From: JAGMES01 sp023128035
GTDB taxonomy: Bacteria > Bacillota > Halanaerobiia > DY22613
Assembly: GCA_030627905.1 (NCBI GenBank)
Contig: DAOVRZ010000016.1
Location: forward strand, 1-64,000
Length of the DNA stretch: 64,000 nucleotides
Reading direction: 5' to 3'
Both the position numbers and the translations under genes were made by a program. The notes under the pieces are model-generated. The model had not been told where the DNA came from. It did not search any database and saw only the letters and a program-made list of their open reading frames with translations. Of the stretch, positions 43,196-53,831 are shown piece by piece; positions within the stretch are counted from its first letter, which is position 1, and each line of letters starts with the position of its first letter.

Positions 43196-46004
43196 GAGTA
43201 TAGGAATTAAAGCTGATCTTTATTTAGGTCATAGTCTTGGTGAAATTCCAGCTTTAGCAGCTAGTGGAGTGTTATCATTTGAAGACGGATTTCGGACTAC
43301 ATATTATCGTGCCATGGCATTGAACCAAATTGAAGGAAAAAAACGTGGTGGTATGATTAGTATTTCTACTACTCAGGATGATCCTGTTCTGCGAAAAGTA
43401 TTTGCTGGTGTATCTGATTATTATACAATTAGTCTGGTAAATGCTCCAGATCAAATAGTTGTTTCTGGTGATTTAAAAGCTATTAGAGAAATTGAAAAGC
43501 ATTGCGAGGAAGAAAAAATTGGAGGTCGTGTTTTACCTGTGTCTCATGCTTTTCATTCTGAATTGTTAAGACCAGCACTTGCATATTTTGAAGAGAAGCT
43601 TAAATTAAATACTTGGAATGCTCCTAAAGTTTCAGTATTATCAACTATAAATGGTCAGATTTATGATAAGGACTTTATCCTTTCTGGTAAGATGCCAGCT
43701 TTTCTAGCCAGTCAATTAGTTACGCCATTTAGTTTTATGGATACTATAAAAAAGATCTTTAAAGATTTTAAGATCCGTATTTATATTGAAGTGGGTCCAA
43801 GAGATATCCTGACCAAATTGGTTAAGAAAATTTTAGATGATGAAGAGATTATTAGTATTTGTTCAAATAAGCCTTCTTTAGGAGATTTGGTTTCCTTTGA
43901 TAGATTAAAAGCATATTTAAAGGTTCATAAAGTTATTATGAAAGGGAGAGAAGATATGAGCAGTATTATTTCAGTTAAAACAGATGCAGATCTTTTGAAA
44001 GATGAACTATTACGTATCGCCAATAGATATACTGGTTATCCTCATTCAGTTATTGATTTTGATAAAACCTTGCATATGGGTTTGGCAATTAATAGTTTTA
44101 CATTGTCAGATATTGTTTCACATATTCGAAAAGAATATGAATTATCAGAAGATGAATTAAGCAATGTAAAAGAGATTACTTTAAGGGAAATTTTTGAAAT
44201 AATTACAGAGAAAAAAGGTATTTCTATTGAAGTAGCTCCTGCATTAGAATCTAAAAAAGTAGAGGCAAATATAAGCCATGATGAAGTATCAGAAACAGTA
44301 TATGAGATAATTCAGGCAAAGACAGGCTATCCAGCAGATATGTTGGAAGGAGATTTTGATTTAGAAGCAGATTTAGGGATAGACTCAGTAAAACAAGCAG
44401 AAATTATTGGTCAGGTACGTGAAAAGTATGTATTTGAACAGCGTGAAGATATCAATATTAAAGATTTAAATACAATTAACAAGATTATAGAATTTACCAT
44501 GGGACAGGTTAATAACAATGTTGAGAGGGAGACTTCTTTTATTGAGAAGGAAAAACTTGATCCCAAAAAAGTGATAGAAGAGCTTTATACTGGTGAGGAT
44601 AAAACTTTAAGGTATGTATCAGTAACCATGGAGAAAGTTTATGACGAAACTAAAGGGAAACCATTTAAGTTAGAAGGTAAAAACTTTGTCATTGTAGAAG
44701 ACCAGCTAGATGGTAATTTAACTAAAGAATTAGTAAAACTTTTACAAGAGAAAAATGTTAAGGTATGCGTTGTTGCCGATAGTTCTAATACTTATGAAGT
44801 ACCTACAGTTCAGATTAACTGGTCAGATGATGGCGAAATTGGTTCTGGTTTATTGAGAACATTCCAGGAAGCTAAGAATATCTTGAATGTGGTTCATGGT
44901 ATGATTAACTTATATTCTTTAAAAGAAATCTCTATGAGTAAACTTACACCAGAGGAATGGAGTATTGAAACGGAAAAGAATTTCCGGGTTCAATTCTTTG
45001 CAAGTAAGGTATTTTATTCTGATTGGGAAAAATCAGAACTTGAGTGTGGATGTTTTGGAGCAACCAATATTGGTGGAGTTTTTGGACTTGAAAGTTCTAC
45101 AAGTGATAACCCTATGGGTGCTTTGCTGGCTGGATTTTTTAAGAGCCTTCAAAAAGAACTAGATGTAACTGCAAAAATTGTTGATTTTACGATATTGGAT
45201 TCTCCAGCAGATGTTGCAAAAATACTGATAAAAGAGTTTAGTTTGAATGAGAATTTAATTGAGATTGGATACACAGAAAGAAGAAGAAAGACGATTCAGG
45301 TAATCCCTAAGAAATTAGATATTAAGGAACAATCTAAGGCTCTTGATATTGATGATAACAGTGTAATCATCGTATCGGGTGGGGGTAGGGGTATTATTTA
45401 TGAATGTGTTAAAGGATTAGCAAAATTGCATAATCCACATATTATTATAACAGGTCGTACTTCTATCCCTACTTGGGATGAAGATTGGATTAAGATGAGT
45501 GAAGAGGAATTTGTTCAGTACAGAATTGAATTTCTTAAGAAAATGAAAAGAGAAAATCCAAAGGCAACACCGATTTTAATTGAAAGAGAATATGTTAAAC
45601 TAGCTCGTGCAAGAAAACTGTATTCTAACTTATATGACTTGCAACAGCAAAATTATAAAGTTTCTTATGTTGCGTGTGATGTTGCAGATAGAGAAGCAGT
45701 AAAAATATTGATTAAGGATATCAAGAAAAAGTACGGAAAAATAGATGGTATTGTTCATGGAGCAGGTTTAGAATCTTTTGGATCTATACCTAAAAAACCA
45801 GTTCAACACACTTTAAATGTTGTTAGAGTGAAAGTTAACGGAATGTATAACTTATATAATGAGATTAAAGATGACTCTATCAAATTTTTTATAAACTTTG
45901 GTTCTATATCAGGACGTTTTGGAATGGATGGACTGCATGGGGAGAAGTTGGAATGGCTGCAATTGAAGATGTCCGCCGTGTTCAGGAAGGGCAACGTGGT
46001 CTAA
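43196..46004 (+). pseudogene. PKS-like locus, part 3: AT-ACP-ACP-KR
   Basis: In the +1 frame, translation resumes as CESIGIKADLYLGHSLGE, the acyltransferase active site, with AFHSELL later. Two carrier domains follow: a degenerate one (MGLAINSFTLSDI, near 44090) and a normal one (LGIDSVKQAEIIG, near 44380, with the pantetheine serine). A ketoreductase follows with VSGGGRGI (near 45375) and FGSISGRFGMDG. The usual YxxxN part is missing: after GRFGMDG the frame shifts to WGEVGMA, so a deletion lies near 45930-45950. The order AT-ACP-ACP-KR-DH is that of PUFA and enediyne synthases. Confidence 0.82.
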
Positions 46005-46615
46005 CTTATTTGAGTGTAGCTGAAGGTGTTCAGAAATTTATGAGAGAACTAATTTTTGATGCTGGATGTCCAGAAGTATTAATTTTCGGTAGTTTAGGTA
46101 CAAATAGTCCACTAGGCCAACTTGATTTTTTAGATCAAGAGAGAAAAGAAGTTGTTGCAATCTATAAGGAAGATGGAATGATCAGTGATCGTACGAGAAA
46201 TAATTTGCTTGAAAGGGTAACCAAATTCGAAGAAGGTAAATCTATGATAGTAACGAATGAAATTCATTTAGATGAGGATCTTTTCTTGTTAGATCATAGG
46301 GTAGATGGAGACTATGTATATCCTGGAGTATTACATGTGGAAACTTTCCTACAACTTGCTAGAACTATGGTGGAAAAAATAGGGAATAAATTACCTTTAA
46401 CAAAACTATATGACGTTAATTTCATGAAATTTATTAAACATTTTGAAAAAAATCCACTAATTCTTAGAGCGATTGGTACTTATGAGAAGATAACTCCTAC
46501 AGAAATTGAAATTAGCACAAAATTAAAGTCAGATTTCACTAACTCAAAAGGTGTAGTTTTAGAAAAGATAGAGTACACTCAAATGGTAGAGTTCTTTTCA
46601 GTACAGAGAAAGTAG
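45953..46615 (+). pseudogene. PKS-like locus, part 4: KR tail and first dehydratase half
   Basis: The frame after the second deletion: GEVGMAAIEDVRRVQEGQRG ends the ketoreductase, then IHLDEDLFLLDHRVDGDYVY and PGVLHVETFLQLA give the hot-dog dehydratase with its His. The frame is lost again near 46590 (TTCTTTTC), where a one-base shift restores VLFSTEKVDVPKPS in another frame. Confidence 0.78.
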
Positions 46616-47121
46616 ATGTTCCTAAACCTTCTATTCAGTTGAATGGGGTATTAGAAAAATCAATACCAATGGATCTTGATAAATTCTATACTCAAGCAGA
46701 AAAGTTCATTTACTTTGGACCAGCTTTCTTACACATTACTTATGCAGGTTATGTTGGTAAAAATGAGGCTATTATTGAAGCGATTGTTCCAGATAACCAT
46801 GGTATTTTTGCCCATACTTTATTCCCTGAAACTATTATTTCACCAATACTTTTGGATAATGCATGCCGAAATACAATTTTATTAGATTATCATCAGGACG
46901 GATATATTTGTGTTCCAAGAAAAATTACCGAAAGTATTCTATACCGTCCTTTTGTGAAACACGAGAAAGTATATGCATATACAAAGTTGCTGGAGCAAGA
47001 GGGTGATCTTGTACACTTTGATATTGAAATTATTGATGCAAATAATCTTTTATGTATGGTTATCCGTGATTTAGTTATGGTTAGGATTGACAAAGATAAT
47101 GATGATTTCGAGCTGTTATAG
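46590..47121 (+). pseudogene. PKS-like locus, part 5: second dehydratase half
   Basis: Continues the dehydratase-like fold after the frameshift: IYFGPAFLHITYAGYVGKNE and PETIISPILLDNACRNTIL, then YICVPRKITESILYRP. It ends the locus at 47121, and a strong bidirectional terminator follows 57 bp later. Confidence 0.78.
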
Positions 47122-47177
47122 GAATACAAGGTAAAATGCACTCTATCATTGAAGAATGAAATACGTAATTATAAATG

Positions 47178-47214
47178 AAACCCCTATAAATAATATTATT
47201 TATAGGGGTTTTAT
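47178..47214. terminator. Terminator between the PKS locus and the minus-strand dnaB operon
   Basis: AAACCCCTATAAATA and TATTTATAGGGGTTTT form a 15-bp stem with a 4-nt loop. It serves the converging transcripts on both sides. Confidence 0.9.
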
Positions 47215-47215
47215 T

Positions 47216-47389
47216 CTACTTAAATATTTTCATAAGCCTTTCTTCAAAAAGTTCTGGTGGATAATCATTTAACCGATCAATTAAGTTAATCACTTTTTCA
47301 AGTTGTTCTTCTGTTATTAATCCATGTTCATAAAGGGCTAAATAAGCTTCAGTAAAGTGTATGCAAAATTTCAATTCATTTTCATTCAC
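47216..47389 (-). CDS. Small 57-residue protein downstream of dnaB
   Basis: Reads from GTG 47389, overlapping the dnaB stop, as an acidic helical protein (TEAYLALYEHGLITEEQLEK, LNDYPPELFEERLMKIFK). The overlap and same strand argue for translational coupling. I do not recognise the family; it is short and may be lineage-specific. It has no signal peptide or membrane segment. Confidence 0.55.
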   Translation of the reverse strand: MNENELKFCIHFTEAYLALYEHGLITEEQLEKVINLIDRLNDYPPELFEERLMKIFK

Positions 47390-48782
47390 CTGGCATCATT
47401 CCTTCATAAGAGAGATTTTCTGGATCCAGGAAACGAGTATATTCGCCTTCAAAGAGGAGGGTAGCAGCCCCTGTAGAGCCAGTCCTTGATTTTGCTATAA
47501 TTACTTCAGCATGGTTCTCAGTTCCTTCTTCTCGGGCTTTTTCTCGAGCACCAATACTAGTGTGTGCATGACGATAAAGGAACATTACACTATCTGCAAC
47601 CTCCTCGATATTTCCTGAATCACGAAGGTCAGATAGAACAGGACGTTTATCTTGTCTAGAAGCAAAGCTACGGCTAATTTGAGAAAGAAGGATGATGGGA
47701 CATTCTAATTCAGAAGCTAAGTTACGCAATTGTACGACCAATTGACCAACTTGTCTGGCTGTAGATTCGTTCTTATTGGCTTCTGATAGTGAGATTAATT
47801 GTAAATAGTCTATGATTACAAGAGATAATTTATCCATCTCTGATTTGAATTTACGCAGACGGGCGCGAATTTGAGAAAAATTTATGCCCCTTTCGTCAGA
47901 GATTAGCAGTGGTAAACTATGAAGTCGATCAAGGGCTTGAGAGATACGTTGATCTTCTTCATCGTTAGTTTCGCCTTGAGCGAATTTCCAACCATGTACC
48001 GAAGCTTCACTGATTATCATCCGATCGATAATCTCAACTGCATCCATCTCCAGACTGATTATGCCAACAGATTCTTTACGTTTTAAAATATTTTGAGCAA
48101 TATTTAGAGCAAAAGTAGTTTTTCCCATAGAAGTACCAGCAGCAACGATGTTTAAATGTCCTTTTTTAAAGCCTCCAATTAGCTTATCAAGGGTCATAAA
48201 ACCTGTTCTAAGGCCAGCATCAACTTCGCCATGTTTTCGATTTATATAGGCCTCAAAGGCCTCTAAAAGTGCTTCGTCCATAGTGTAAACGTGTTTATTT
48301 ACATCTGCAATTTCTGTAGTTGCTTTAAAAATTACTTCTTGAGCCTTAGTCTGGTATTGATCTATTGTTAAATTTTCTTCCTGAACCGTTTTTTCAATTA
48401 TTTGAGCTGCTTTGATTAATTGATTTTTATGATAATGGGTTTTGATCAATTCAACAGTAGGTTCTAATTCAGAAAGGGAAGCATAACCACTGGTTAATTC
48501 TTCAATCAGCTCATCAGGATCATTGAAGATCCCTTCTTTTTTTAGCTGAATGTAGAGTTTGGTTCTTGAAAGGCGACCATTAGCTCGATATTGTTCTAAT
48601 AACATCTCATATATTATTTTGGTGCGAGAGTTGGTGAAATGCTCAGGTTTTAGAGAGTCTGCAAGTTCATCAAATTTTTCAGGGTGTTGAAGGAGAATTC
48701 CAAGGATCTGGAATTCTTGACGATGGATATCCAACTTTAATTGTAAATTATTTTTTGGTAGTTGAGATTTTTCAATCGCCAT
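47382..48782 (-). CDS. dnaB: Replicative DNA helicase DnaB
   Basis: The hexameric replicative helicase (DnaC in B. subtilis naming), 466 residues. The N-terminal helical collar is at about 15-130; the RecA-like motor has Walker A GTSMGKTTFALN near residue 216, LVIIDYLQLI, and the H4-loop region SQISRSFASRQDKRPVLSDL. The start overlaps the stop of the loader gene by one base (TAATG). Unlike the rplI-dnaC linkage in many Firmicutes, the gene is here on the opposite strand from rplI, with an accessory island between. Confidence 0.96.
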   Translation of the reverse strand: MAIEKSQLPKNNLQLKLDIHRQEFQILGILLQHPEKFDELADSLKPEHFTNSRTKIIYEMLLEQYRANGRLSRTKLYIQLKKEGIFNDPDELIEELTSGYASLSELEPTVELIKTHYHKNQLIKAAQIIEKTVQEENLTIDQYQTKAQEVIFKATTEIADVNKHVYTMDEALLEAFEAYINRKHGEVDAGLRTGFMTLDKLIGGFKKGHLNIVAAGTSMGKTTFALNIAQNILKRKESVGIISLEMDAVEIIDRMIISEASVHGWKFAQGETNDEEDQRISQALDRLHSLPLLISDERGINFSQIRARLRKFKSEMDKLSLVIIDYLQLISLSEANKNESTARQVGQLVVQLRNLASELECPIILLSQISRSFASRQDKRPVLSDLRDSGNIEEVADSVMFLYRHAHTSIGAREKAREEGTENHAEVIIAKSRTGSTGAATLLFEGEYTRFLDPENLSYEGMMPGE

Positions 48783-49822
48783 TATTGATCAGCTCCTCGT
48801 CTTGAAAAGACAATTTTATCACGTACATTTCCAACTAATTGAAAATAGCGGCAGGTTTCAATAATTCTATCAAAAATTCGTTCTCCCATAATGCTCATAC
48901 GATGAGATAGTTCATTAGAGCTAAAATTTGAAGTAATGATAAATGGGCGTTCTTCACGGTATCGTTTATCTATAATTTGATAGAGTATGGAACTAGTGAA
49001 ATCGGTAATATATTCTGTTCCTAGATCATCAATTAAAAGGACAGGAACGTTTTGTAATTCCTTTAAAATTTCATCTGAATTAATCTGACTGTTAGAATTG
49101 AAACTAGATTTAATGGTTTGAATTAAATCGCCATAGACTACATATTGAACTTCAATATCACGGTCAATTAGATAGTTGGTTATACATCCCAAGAGATATG
49201 ATTTACCGCTACCAACATGCCCATCAATAAAAAGACCACGCATGTTGGTATTTTCCTCGAAATTATAAGCAAATTTTTTTGCAGCATCAAAAACTAACTC
49301 TGCGTTTTTTCGAATAGATCGTTTAGGTGAATTTTCCATTGGTTCTGTGGTGTAAAGGTTTAAATCTAAATTTTGAAAACTAGACATTTCTAACTTTTTG
49401 GATAATCCAGATCTATTTAGGAGAAATTCACGGCGATGTTTAAAAGTACAAGTACAAGGAAAACTTACTCCATTTTTGAGGATACGTCCTGTATCCATGC
49501 ATTGAGGACAATCCCATTTTGGCTCTTTAAAGTTAGTTGGAATAGTATAGTTTTCTAAAAGGCATTGGTATTTTTGCTCAAGAGCCTTAATTTCTTCTGC
49601 TAGATTATCTAGAGAATGGGTGGCGTTTTTGGTAGAATCAGATTTACTTAAGAGCTGTTGAACCTGTAATAAACGGTATTCTTTTTTTAGTTTCTGACGA
49701 TATTGATCTACCTCTTTTATATCAGGATATTTCTGGTAGATTGAATCTCGCGCTCTTTCTGCTTCAAGATATTTTTGTCTAACATTATCGTCATATAGGT
49801 TTTTATTGAATTGAAAACCCAT
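48782..49822 (-). CDS. dnaI: Primosomal helicase loader DnaI
   Basis: A AAA+ protein that loads DnaB, 346 residues. The N-terminal zinc-binding region reads CPQCMDTGRILKNGVSFPCTC; the AAA+ core has Walker A GHVGSGKSY near residue 205, Walker B VLLIDDLGTE and a sensor in ITSN. It overlaps dnaB by one base and follows a DnaD-domain gene, so all three initiation proteins are made from one operon. Confidence 0.9.
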   Translation of the reverse strand: MGFQFNKNLYDDNVRQKYLEAERARDSIYQKYPDIKEVDQYRQKLKKEYRLLQVQQLLSKSDSTKNATHSLDNLAEEIKALEQKYQCLLENYTIPTNFKEPKWDCPQCMDTGRILKNGVSFPCTCTFKHRREFLLNRSGLSKKLEMSSFQNLDLNLYTTEPMENSPKRSIRKNAELVFDAAKKFAYNFEENTNMRGLFIDGHVGSGKSYLLGCITNYLIDRDIEVQYVVYGDLIQTIKSSFNSNSQINSDEILKELQNVPVLLIDDLGTEYITDFTSSILYQIIDKRYREERPFIITSNFSSNELSHRMSIMGERIFDRIIETCRYFQLVGNVRDKIVFSRRGADQ

Positions 49823-49848
49823 TCAGATTTCCTCCATTCTTTGAGATA

Positions 49849-50973
49849 CTAATTTTCCCGAAAACGTGTATAATCTTTTCCAAGTTGCCATTTACTCTGG
49901 TCTGATTGATTATTTTTTTTAAGTTTGCTGTTTTTTGAAGGGGTTATTCCCCCTGATCGTTGTGTAAACTTCTTAGCTTCTTCCACTGATTTGGCCTTTA
50001 ATTTTTTTAAAGGTTTAATATAATTATCTTCAATATATTTTAAAGAGGGGCGCCCATCACTTTTGCGCCTGATAGCTTCTTGAATAGCAAATCTTGCTAC
50101 ACTAGCGCTGAGGGCAAAATCATCTTTTGACTCAGCATTAATCCAATTATATATAGTTTTCCAGTGAGTACGTGTCATCTGTTTTTTGTGTTCAATTCCA
50201 AACTCTTCAATGAGAGCGCGAGTTTCCCGATATAGCTTGTCTGACTCTTTTAGACTTTCGATAGTAAAGATTTGTTCAGCAATCCAGTCATTGGCGATTT
50301 TTCGCATATAAGCCTGGCAATTTAATTCTGAATCTTTCTGCCTTGCTTCATCTGTGCGTCGGACTAATTCTTTAACGACTTCCTTCTCAAAGGTTTTAAA
50401 CCAATAGTCGACTTCTTGACGGAATCCATAATTTAGATTCTGTGCTGGAATCATTTGAGAGATAGCTCTGACTAGATCTTCTTCAGAGAAGACTTTTTGT
50501 TGTAAAATATAAGAAATAGCTTCATTTTCTCTATTTGAAACTTGTTTAGGCGCTGATTCGATAGGTTGAGATATTTGACTTAGGTTCGATGTTGAGGACT
50601 CGGTTTTTTCTGAAATTTTTGGAGGTCTAGCTAAAATTATGCTATAATTATTTTGATCTTCTGTAATTTCTATAAGTTGAATATAGCCACGATTATCTAA
50701 CATTTTTAATGTGAGTTCTATATCAATCGGAGTCCGAGGAACAAATTCTGCAATCTTTTCTGGAGTTATCGTTAGTGAAAAATCTGCACCAACATGGGTT
50801 AGAATATAAAGATAAACAGAAAGTAGACTATCAGGAAGTTCTTTCAAAAGTCCTGCATCTATGGCCTCTTTGGTTAGCATTACAGATTGATTAATTTGGG
50901 TAGAATGATTGCCATTTTCATCTAAAATCAACTCTTGAGTACGATAGATTTTAAGTTGTTTATACGAATTCAT
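49849..50973 (-). CDS. DnaD/DnaB-like replication initiation protein
   Basis: About 374 residues, with two features of the primosomal DnaD/DnaB(Bsub) group: an N-terminal winged-helix part (SLLSVYLYILTHVGADFSLT, TPEKIAEFVP) and a DnaD-like helical region (about 150-330). The ATG at 50973 follows GTGGTGATAAAA. It is the first gene of the dnaD-like-dnaI-dnaB operon. It could instead be a regulator with a replication-like fold, but context favours a loader. Confidence 0.75.
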   Translation of the reverse strand: MNSYKQLKIYRTQELILDENGNHSTQINQSVMLTKEAIDAGLLKELPDSLLSVYLYILTHVGADFSLTITPEKIAEFVPRTPIDIELTLKMLDNRGYIQLIEITEDQNNYSIILARPPKISEKTESSTSNLSQISQPIESAPKQVSNRENEAISYILQQKVFSEEDLVRAISQMIPAQNLNYGFRQEVDYWFKTFEKEVVKELVRRTDEARQKDSELNCQAYMRKIANDWIAEQIFTIESLKESDKLYRETRALIEEFGIEHKKQMTRTHWKTIYNWINAESKDDFALSASVARFAIQEAIRRKSDGRPSLKYIEDNYIKPLKKLKAKSVEEAKKFTQRSGGITPSKNSKLKKNNQSDQSKWQLGKDYTRFREN

Positions 50974-51150
50974 TTTTATCACCACTTCATAAATGTTCTG
51001 ATTCATATAAAGTTCTGTTTTTCTTCTTAGATTCCTTCATTCAAAAAATGCTAAAAAGAAAGAGATGTTGATTGAATTATAAGTCAAATAATGGTACACT
51101 AAGTATAGGACGGCATTAAAGGTATTTTAATGATTAAAAGGAGGAAGATT

Positions 51151-52227
51151 ATGACTTTTCAAGAGATACAAAAACTGCGCGAAGAGTTAGATGTAATAAA
51201 TAAACAGCTATTAAAGTTGTTAAATCGACGGGCTGAAGTTGTACAAAAAGTTGGGCAAATTAAAAAGGAAAATAATCTACCGATCTATGATCCAGAACGA
51301 GAACAAGTTATGTATGCAAAGATTGTGGCTAACAATACAGGTCCATTTTCTGACGAAACGATTGAGCATCTCTTTAAAGAGATTGCAAAAGCTTCTACTA
51401 AACTTCAAGAGAAGCAAAAAGAAAAACAACTCTTAGTTAGTCGTGAAATGCGTAAAGAAGATACAAAGGTGATTGTTGGAGATTTAGTGATCGGTGGAGA
51501 AAAGCCAGTTATTATGGCTGGCCCGTGTGCAGTAGAAAGTATGGAACAGATGATGCAAACTGCTGAAAAATTGAGTGATATGGGCGTAGGAATCTTACGA
51601 GGAGGAGCTTTTAAACCCAGAACATCACCTTATAGTTTTCAAGGTTTAGGTCAAGAAGGTTTAAGAATCATGCGTGTGGTGGCAGATAATTTTGGATTAA
51701 AAGTTATCTCTGAGGTTATGAGTGCTAAACAATTAGAATTAGCAGAAGAATTTATTGATATTATTCAGGTTGGAGCTCGTAATATGCAGAATTTTGAACT
51801 GCTAAAAGAGGTAGGTTTATCAAAAAAACCTGTCTTTTTAAAGCGCGGTTTGATGTCCACTTTAGAAGAATTTGTTCTTGCTGCTGAATATATATATGCT
51901 CGAGGTAATACACAGATTATTCTTTGTGAACGGGGAATTAGAACCTTTGAACAATGGACAAGAAATACTCTTGATCTATCAGCAGTTCCTATTTTAAAAC
52001 TTAAAACTCACTTACCAGTGGTAGTTGATGTGAGTCATTCAACGGGTCGAAAAGATATTATTGTACCAATCTCGAAAGCAGCTTTAGCAGTGGGGGCAGA
52101 TGGATTGATGGTTGAGGTGCATAATAATCCACAGCGGGCTCGTTCGGATGCACATCAACAGTTGTGTTTGGAAGAGTTTGAAATGCTGATGGAGAGTTTG
52201 GGTTTGATGGAGAAAGCTAAAATATAA
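51151..52227 (+). CDS. aroF: DAHP synthase/chorismate mutase bifunctional enzyme
   Basis: Makes 3-deoxy-7-phosphoheptulonate, the first shikimate step. 358 residues. The N-terminal chorismate mutase (AroQ) domain (LREELDVINKQLLKLLNRRA) precedes a class I-beta DAHP synthase (IMAGPCAVES, ILRGGAFKPRTSPYSFQGLG, KRGLMSTLEEF, DVSHSTGRKDI, DGLMVEVH). The AroQ domain is probably the feedback sensor, as in B. subtilis AroA. ATG 51151 follows AAAAGGAGGAAG. Confidence 0.95.
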   Translation: MTFQEIQKLREELDVINKQLLKLLNRRAEVVQKVGQIKKENNLPIYDPEREQVMYAKIVANNTGPFSDETIEHLFKEIAKASTKLQEKQKEKQLLVSREMRKEDTKVIVGDLVIGGEKPVIMAGPCAVESMEQMMQTAEKLSDMGVGILRGGAFKPRTSPYSFQGLGQEGLRIMRVVADNFGLKVISEVMSAKQLELAEEFIDIIQVGARNMQNFELLKEVGLSKKPVFLKRGLMSTLEEFVLAAEYIYARGNTQIILCERGIRTFEQWTRNTLDLSAVPILKLKTHLPVVVDVSHSTGRKDIIVPISKAALAVGADGLMVEVHNNPQRARSDAHQQLCLEEFEMLMESLGLMEKAKI

Positions 52228-52281
52228 TTAAGATGTAAGTTTTGTTTAAGGTGAAATTAAAATGCAAATATTACGTACACA

Positions 52282-52315
52282 CGAACATTGAACACAAAAT
52301 TTCATTGATTATTCG
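52282..52315. promoter_or_regulatory. PurR-box pair upstream of purB
   Basis: CGAACATT (52282-52289) and its inverted partner ATTATTCG (52308-52315) lie 18 nt apart, 8 nt before the -35. The same arrangement occurs at purD (57188-57221). The core CGAAC in two inverted copies is that of the Bacillus PurBox. Confidence 0.65.
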
Positions 52316-52323
52316 AATTTTCC

Positions 52324-52352
52324 TTGACAATGTTTAATATTTTTAATATAAT
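52324..52352 (+). promoter_or_regulatory. Sigma-A promoter of purB-purA
   Basis: TTGACA (52324-52329), 17-nt spacer, TATAAT (52347-52352). The 155-nt leader contains a hairpin CCTAAATAG/CTATTTGGG (near 52428-52460) without a T-run. Confidence 0.8.
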
Positions 52353-52512
52353 ACAAATTGGTTTTACAGGAATAGTTATTATACAAATTAATAAAATCAT
52401 CATAGTACAGTATGTAGTTTATTTGTAGCCTAAATAGAAACAAAACCTATTTGGGTTAATTTTACGTTTATAGGGTATCCTTTTTATAGTAAGAAAGACT
52501 GGAGGGATTGAG

Positions 52513-53811
52513 ATGCTTGAACGTTACAGTTTTCCCGAGATGGCTCAAATTTGGAGTGAGGAGAACGTCTATCAGAAATGGTTGGACATAGAGATTGCTA
52601 CAGCAGAAGTAATGGCTGAATTGGGTGATATACCTAAAGAGGCTGCTAGTGAAATTAAAAAGAATGCTAAGTTTTCTGTAGAACGGATTCTTGAGATTGA
52701 AAAACGAACTCGTCATGATATGCTGGCTTTTTTAGAAGCAGTTAACGAAAATTTAGGCGATGAATCAAAATATGTTCATAAAGGTTTAACCTCCAGTGAT
52801 GTGAAAGATACTGCTACTGCTTTGTTATTAAAAGAGGCTGGAGAGTTAATTTTAAAAGAATTGAAATGTTTATGTGATGCTATTGGTAAAAAAGCATTAG
52901 AACATAAAGATACTCTGATGGTTGGGCGAACTCATGGAATTCATGGGGAGCCGATTACTTTTGGTCTGAAATTAGCTGTTTGGTATGAAGAATTGAAACG
53001 CCAGATTAAGAGGATGAAAGATGCTGTTTCTGATATAGCGGTTGGGCAACTTTCAGGAGCAGTAGGTACTTATGCAAATATAGATCCTGTAGTTGAAGAG
53101 AATGTCTGTGAATTGCTTAAACTACAACCTGCTTTAGTTAGTAACCAGATTTTGCAACGTGATCGTCATGCATATTATTTAAGCGTGTTAGCTAATATTG
53201 CTTCTTCATTAGATAAATTTGCAACTGAGATTCGAAATATGCAGCGAACAGATCTTTTAGAAGTAGAAGAAGCCTTTAAAAAAGGTCAGAAGGGTTCATC
53301 TGCTATGCCACATAAGAAAAATCCAATTACAAGTGAACGGATTTCTGGTCTTTCAAGGATTGTTCGTGCAAATGCTATGGTTGGTTTTGAAAATGTACCT
53401 CTCTGGCATGAACGCGATTTGACTCATTCTTCAGCAGAAAGGGTTATACTTCCAGATAGTACAATTTTAATTCATTATATGATTAAGAAATTTACTACTG
53501 TTATTGATGAGTTAGGGATTCATGAAGATCGGATGATGGAAAATTTAGATCGAACATTGGGCTTAGTGTTCTCGCAGAAGGTGATGCTGACGCTGGTAGA
53601 TAAAGGACTTTTAAGAGAAGAAGCTTATTCTTATGTTCAGTCAAATGCTCTTAAGGCCTGGAAAGATAGAGTAGAATTTAAAAAACTATTATTAGAAGAT
53701 GAGCGCGTGATGGAGCATTTAACTCCTGAAGCGTTAGACAAAATATTTAATTATGAAGATTATATTATTCATGTAGATGCTATTTTTACGAGAATTGGCC
53801 TTCTATCTTAG
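52513..53811 (+). CDS. purB: Adenylosuccinate lyase
   Basis: Cleaves SAICAR and adenylosuccinate in purine synthesis. 432 residues. The fumarase-superfamily signature GSSAMPHKKNPITSE is present, with TSSDVKDTATALLL and GRTHGIHGEPITFG. It is 20 bp upstream of purA. The operon is preceded by a PurR-like operator and strong promoter. Confidence 0.97.
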   Translation: MLERYSFPEMAQIWSEENVYQKWLDIEIATAEVMAELGDIPKEAASEIKKNAKFSVERILEIEKRTRHDMLAFLEAVNENLGDESKYVHKGLTSSDVKDTATALLLKEAGELILKELKCLCDAIGKKALEHKDTLMVGRTHGIHGEPITFGLKLAVWYEELKRQIKRMKDAVSDIAVGQLSGAVGTYANIDPVVEENVCELLKLQPALVSNQILQRDRHAYYLSVLANIASSLDKFATEIRNMQRTDLLEVEEAFKKGQKGSSAMPHKKNPITSERISGLSRIVRANAMVGFENVPLWHERDLTHSSAERVILPDSTILIHYMIKKFTTVIDELGIHEDRMMENLDRTLGLVFSQKVMLTLVDKGLLREEAYSYVQSNALKAWKDRVEFKKLLLEDERVMEHLTPEALDKIFNYEDYIIHVDAIFTRIGLLS

Positions 53812-53831
53812 AGAAAGGTGGGGGAATTGAG

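Noticed and set aside
45803..45994. Opposite-strand ORFs across gyrA, PKS and other genes
   Set aside because: They are shadows of strongly conserved coding frames and have no ribosome-binding sites or recognisable domains.
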